From Myxococcota bacterium (GTDB lineage Bacteria > Myxococcota_A > UBA9160 > PR03): a stretch of DNA of 7,454 nucleotides. This document shows, one piece after another, positions 5,952-7,454 of the stretch. The stretch lies in NCBI GenBank assembly GCA_025453505.1, contig JALOQG010000131.1, positions 1 through 7,454 on the forward strand. Reading direction: 5' to 3'. Every line of letters starts with the position of its first letter. Positions within the stretch are counted from its first letter, which is position 1. The notes beneath the pieces are model-generated. The model searched no databases. It worked only from the letters and a program-made list of their open reading frames with translations, and had not been told where the DNA came from. The position numbers and the translations under genes are program-made.

Positions 5952-7454
5952 GTGCACACCAAGCAGCGCCTTCTCGCGATCGGTCTGGACGGATTCGAGA
6001 TCTCGCTCGCCGAGCGCATGATGGCCGAGGGATCGCTTCCGCACATGGCCGCGCTGCGCGCCCGCAGCGCGGCGTTCGACCTCGACCACGGCAAGGCGAA
6101 GTACAGCGGACTCGCGTGGGAGCACGTGTCCACGGGGCGGGCGCCGGCCGACGGCGGCCGCTTCTCGGCGGTCACTTTCGATCCGGCGACGTACTCCGTG
6201 TGTCAGGAACCGACGGCCGCGCGTCCCGTGTTCGCGGACCTCGCCGCCCGGACGGTCGTGTTCGACGCGCCGTATTTCGATCTCGCGCAGGCGGACGCCG
6301 TGCTCGGCCTGACGAACTGGGGCGCGCACGATCCGGGCGTGTCGGCGCAGGACCGGCCGGCCGGACTGATGCGCGAAGCGATCGATCGCTTCGGGCCGTA
6401 CGGCGCGAAGCAGTGGATCTACGGCTTCTGCTGGCCGTCGCCCGCGCGGACGCGCGAGGCGGGCGCCGCGCTCGCGGCCGCGGTCCGGCAGCGCGCCGAC
6501 GTCGCGGTCTGGCTGCTGCGCGACCGGATCCCGGAATGGGATCTGGCGCTCTTGACCGTCGCGGAGAGCCATTCGGCGAGCGAGCCGCTCTGGCACGGCA
6601 TCGACCCTGCGAACCCGGTCCACTGCGTGCCCTCGGCGACCGACGCGCGCGAAGCGATGCGCGCCATCTACGTCGAGATCGACGCCCTGATCGGCCGGCT
6701 CGCCGCGGCGCTGCCCGACGCGCGGATCCTCGTGTTCGCGATGCACGGCATGGGCACGAACGACGCCGACGTCGCGGCGATGGCCTTGCTGCCGGAGTTG
6801 ATGTTCCGGCTGGCGTTCGGCCGTCCGCACTTCGCGCCGCGCTCCTGGGCCGGCACGCTGCCGAACGGCGCACCGCTGCTCGCCGACCACGAGAACTGGC
6901 GCGAAGTGATGCGCGAGATCGTCGTCCGCCCGCAGGCGCCCGCCGAAGCGAAGGGCTGGCTCGATCGCCTCGCGCGTCGCATCGGGCGGCGTGATCGCGT
7001 GCCGATCGGCGTCGTCGCGCCGCCTTCCGATCTCGATTGGATGCCGGCGGCGCGCTACCAGCCGTTCTGGTCGCGCATGCCCGCTTTCGCTCTGCCCGCC
7101 TTCTACGACGGTCAGATCCGCATCAATCTCGCCGGCCGCGAGGCCGCGGGCAGCGTTGCGCCCGAAGCGTTCGCGGCGACGCGCGCACGCTGGATCGAAA
7201 CCCTGATGGCCACCCGCAACGCGCTGACGGGCGAGCCGGCGGTCGAGGCGGTGTGGTCGTCCGAAGGCGATCCGCTCTCGCGCCGCGGCGACGAGCCCGA
7301 CCTGCACGTCACGTGGCGATCTGCGCCGCTCGGGCTCGTGCATCCGCGCGCCGGCACGATCGGTCCGCTGCCGATGCGCAGGACCGGCGGCCACACCGGC
7401 GATCGCGGCTTCGTCTGGATCGAGACGGGACGCGGCGCCGCGCAGGGCTGGCGC
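5952..7454 (+). CDS. Type I phosphodiesterase/nucleotide pyrophosphatase (alkaline phosphatase superfamily) protein, 3' end outside window
   Basis: The frame is open for 501 codons from the GTG to the right edge. LLAIGLDGFE (7-16) is the family's first strand with the metal-binding Asp13. SLPHMAALRARS follows, as in 'LPnl..L...G'. AKYSGLAWEHVSTGRAP (49-65) aligns with the nucleophile region, making Ser52 the likely nucleophile. AESHSASEPLWHGIDP (204-219) matches the 'E.H..GH..WH..DP' block of a bacterial subgroup. AMHGMG (263-268) stands where the family has SDHGM. YDGQIRINLAGRE (385-397) and GHTGDRGF (480-487) match the C-terminal blocks. Family enzymes are metal-dependent hydrolases of phosphate mono- or diesters or sulfates. 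Here the Asp of SDHGM is Met264 and the His expected at the GH position is Glu211, so activity may be altered. I see no signal peptide, so it is probably cytoplasmic. It is divergent from the dehydrogenase operon. The substrate is unknown. Confidence 0.87.
   Translation, partial: MHTKQRLLAIGLDGFEISLAERMMAEGSLPHMAALRARSAAFDLDHGKAKYSGLAWEHVSTGRAPADGGRFSAVTFDPATYSVCQEPTAARPVFADLAARTVVFDAPYFDLAQADAVLGLTNWGAHDPGVSAQDRPAGLMREAIDRFGPYGAKQWIYGFCWPSPARTREAGAALAAAVRQRADVAVWLLRDRIPEWDLALLTVAESHSASEPLWHGIDPANPVHCVPSATDAREAMRAIYVEIDALIGRLAAALPDARILVFAMHGMGTNDADVAAMALLPELMFRLAFGRPHFAPRSWAGTLPNGAPLLADHENWREVMREIVVRPQAPAEAKGWLDRLARRIGRRDRVPIGVVAPPSDLDWMPAARYQPFWSRMPAFALPAFYDGQIRINLAGREAAGSVAPEAFAATRARWIETLMATRNALTGEPAVEAVWSSEGDPLSRRGDEPDLHVTWRSAPLGLVHPRAGTIGPLPMRRTGGHTGDRGFVWIETGRGAAQGWR

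Noticed and set aside
4958..6175. Upstream extension of the membrane-protein frame to an ATG at 6175
   Set aside because: The extension runs out of frame through the whole dehydrogenase gene and into the phosphodiesterase gene, and is Arg/Ala-rich with no homology. The GTG overlapping the dehydrogenase stop is the natural start.
5840..6994. A 384-codon plus-strand open frame at the phosphodiesterase locus
   Set aside because: It is in a different frame from the one carrying the phosphodiesterase motifs and gives an Arg-rich product without domains.
5745..7394. A 549-codon minus-strand open frame opposite the phosphodiesterase gene
   Set aside because: Antisense shadow; Arg/Ala/Gly-rich with no motif, and it overlaps the start of the dehydrogenase gene.

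Overview
This is a gene-dense, very GC-rich bacterial window (about 70% GC by eye). Codon ends are dominated by G and C, and the intergenic spaces are short. There are seven protein-coding genes, two of them cut by the window edges. No RNA genes, insertion sequences, CRISPR arrays or integration sites were seen. The gene mix (a tungsten-type aldehyde oxidoreductase, a soluble P450 of the CYP125/CYP142-like type, short-chain dehydrogenases) would fit an environmental high-GC lineage such as Myxococcota, Binatota or a related 'deltaproteobacterial' group. That placement is inference from gene content and composition only.

Layout from left to right. (1) Positions 1-493, plus strand: the C-terminal part of an NAD-dependent epimerase/dehydratase. 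(2) Positions 2677 down to 514, minus strand: a two-gene operon. An aldehyde:ferredoxin oxidoreductase (AOR) family enzyme comes first, followed 13 nt later by a MoaD/ThiS-type sulfur carrier with the expected Gly-Gly end. (3) Positions 2805-4052, plus strand: a cytochrome P450, divergent from the AOR gene across 127 nt. (4) Positions 5775 down to 4031, minus strand: a second operon. A short-chain dehydrogenase comes first, and its stop codon overlaps the GTG start of a 308-residue seven-helix membrane protein. The 3' end of the membrane-protein gene overlaps the 3' end of the P450 gene by 22 nt. (5) Positions 5952 to the right edge, plus strand: a metal-dependent phosphodiesterase/alkaline-phosphatase-superfamily protein starting with GTG behind a strong GGAGG. 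It is divergent from the dehydrogenase across 176 nt.

How the genes may work together. The AOR and MoaD-like genes form a clear unit: a tungsto- or molybdopterin aldehyde oxidoreductase with its own sulfur carrier. The neighbouring P450 would hydroxylate a lipid- or steroid-like substrate, and the AOR could oxidise an aldehyde derived from such an alcohol, with ferredoxin as the common electron carrier. This is a hypothesis: the two genes are divergent and no ferredoxin is encoded here. The dehydrogenase resembles the 3-ketodihydrosphingosine-reductase branch of the SDR family, and its translationally coupled partner is a polytopic membrane protein, which suggests membrane-lipid chemistry.

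The points most worth a second look are: the altered metal and pterin motifs in the AOR; the pairing of an oxygen-dependent with a usually oxygen-sensitive enzyme; the lipobox-bearing seven-helix protein with paired periplasmic cysteines; and the phosphodiesterase with changed metal ligands. I see no unmistakably new multi-gene system. The strongest candidates for something undescribed are the SDR/seven-helix pair and the AOR/MoaD/P450 neighbourhood.
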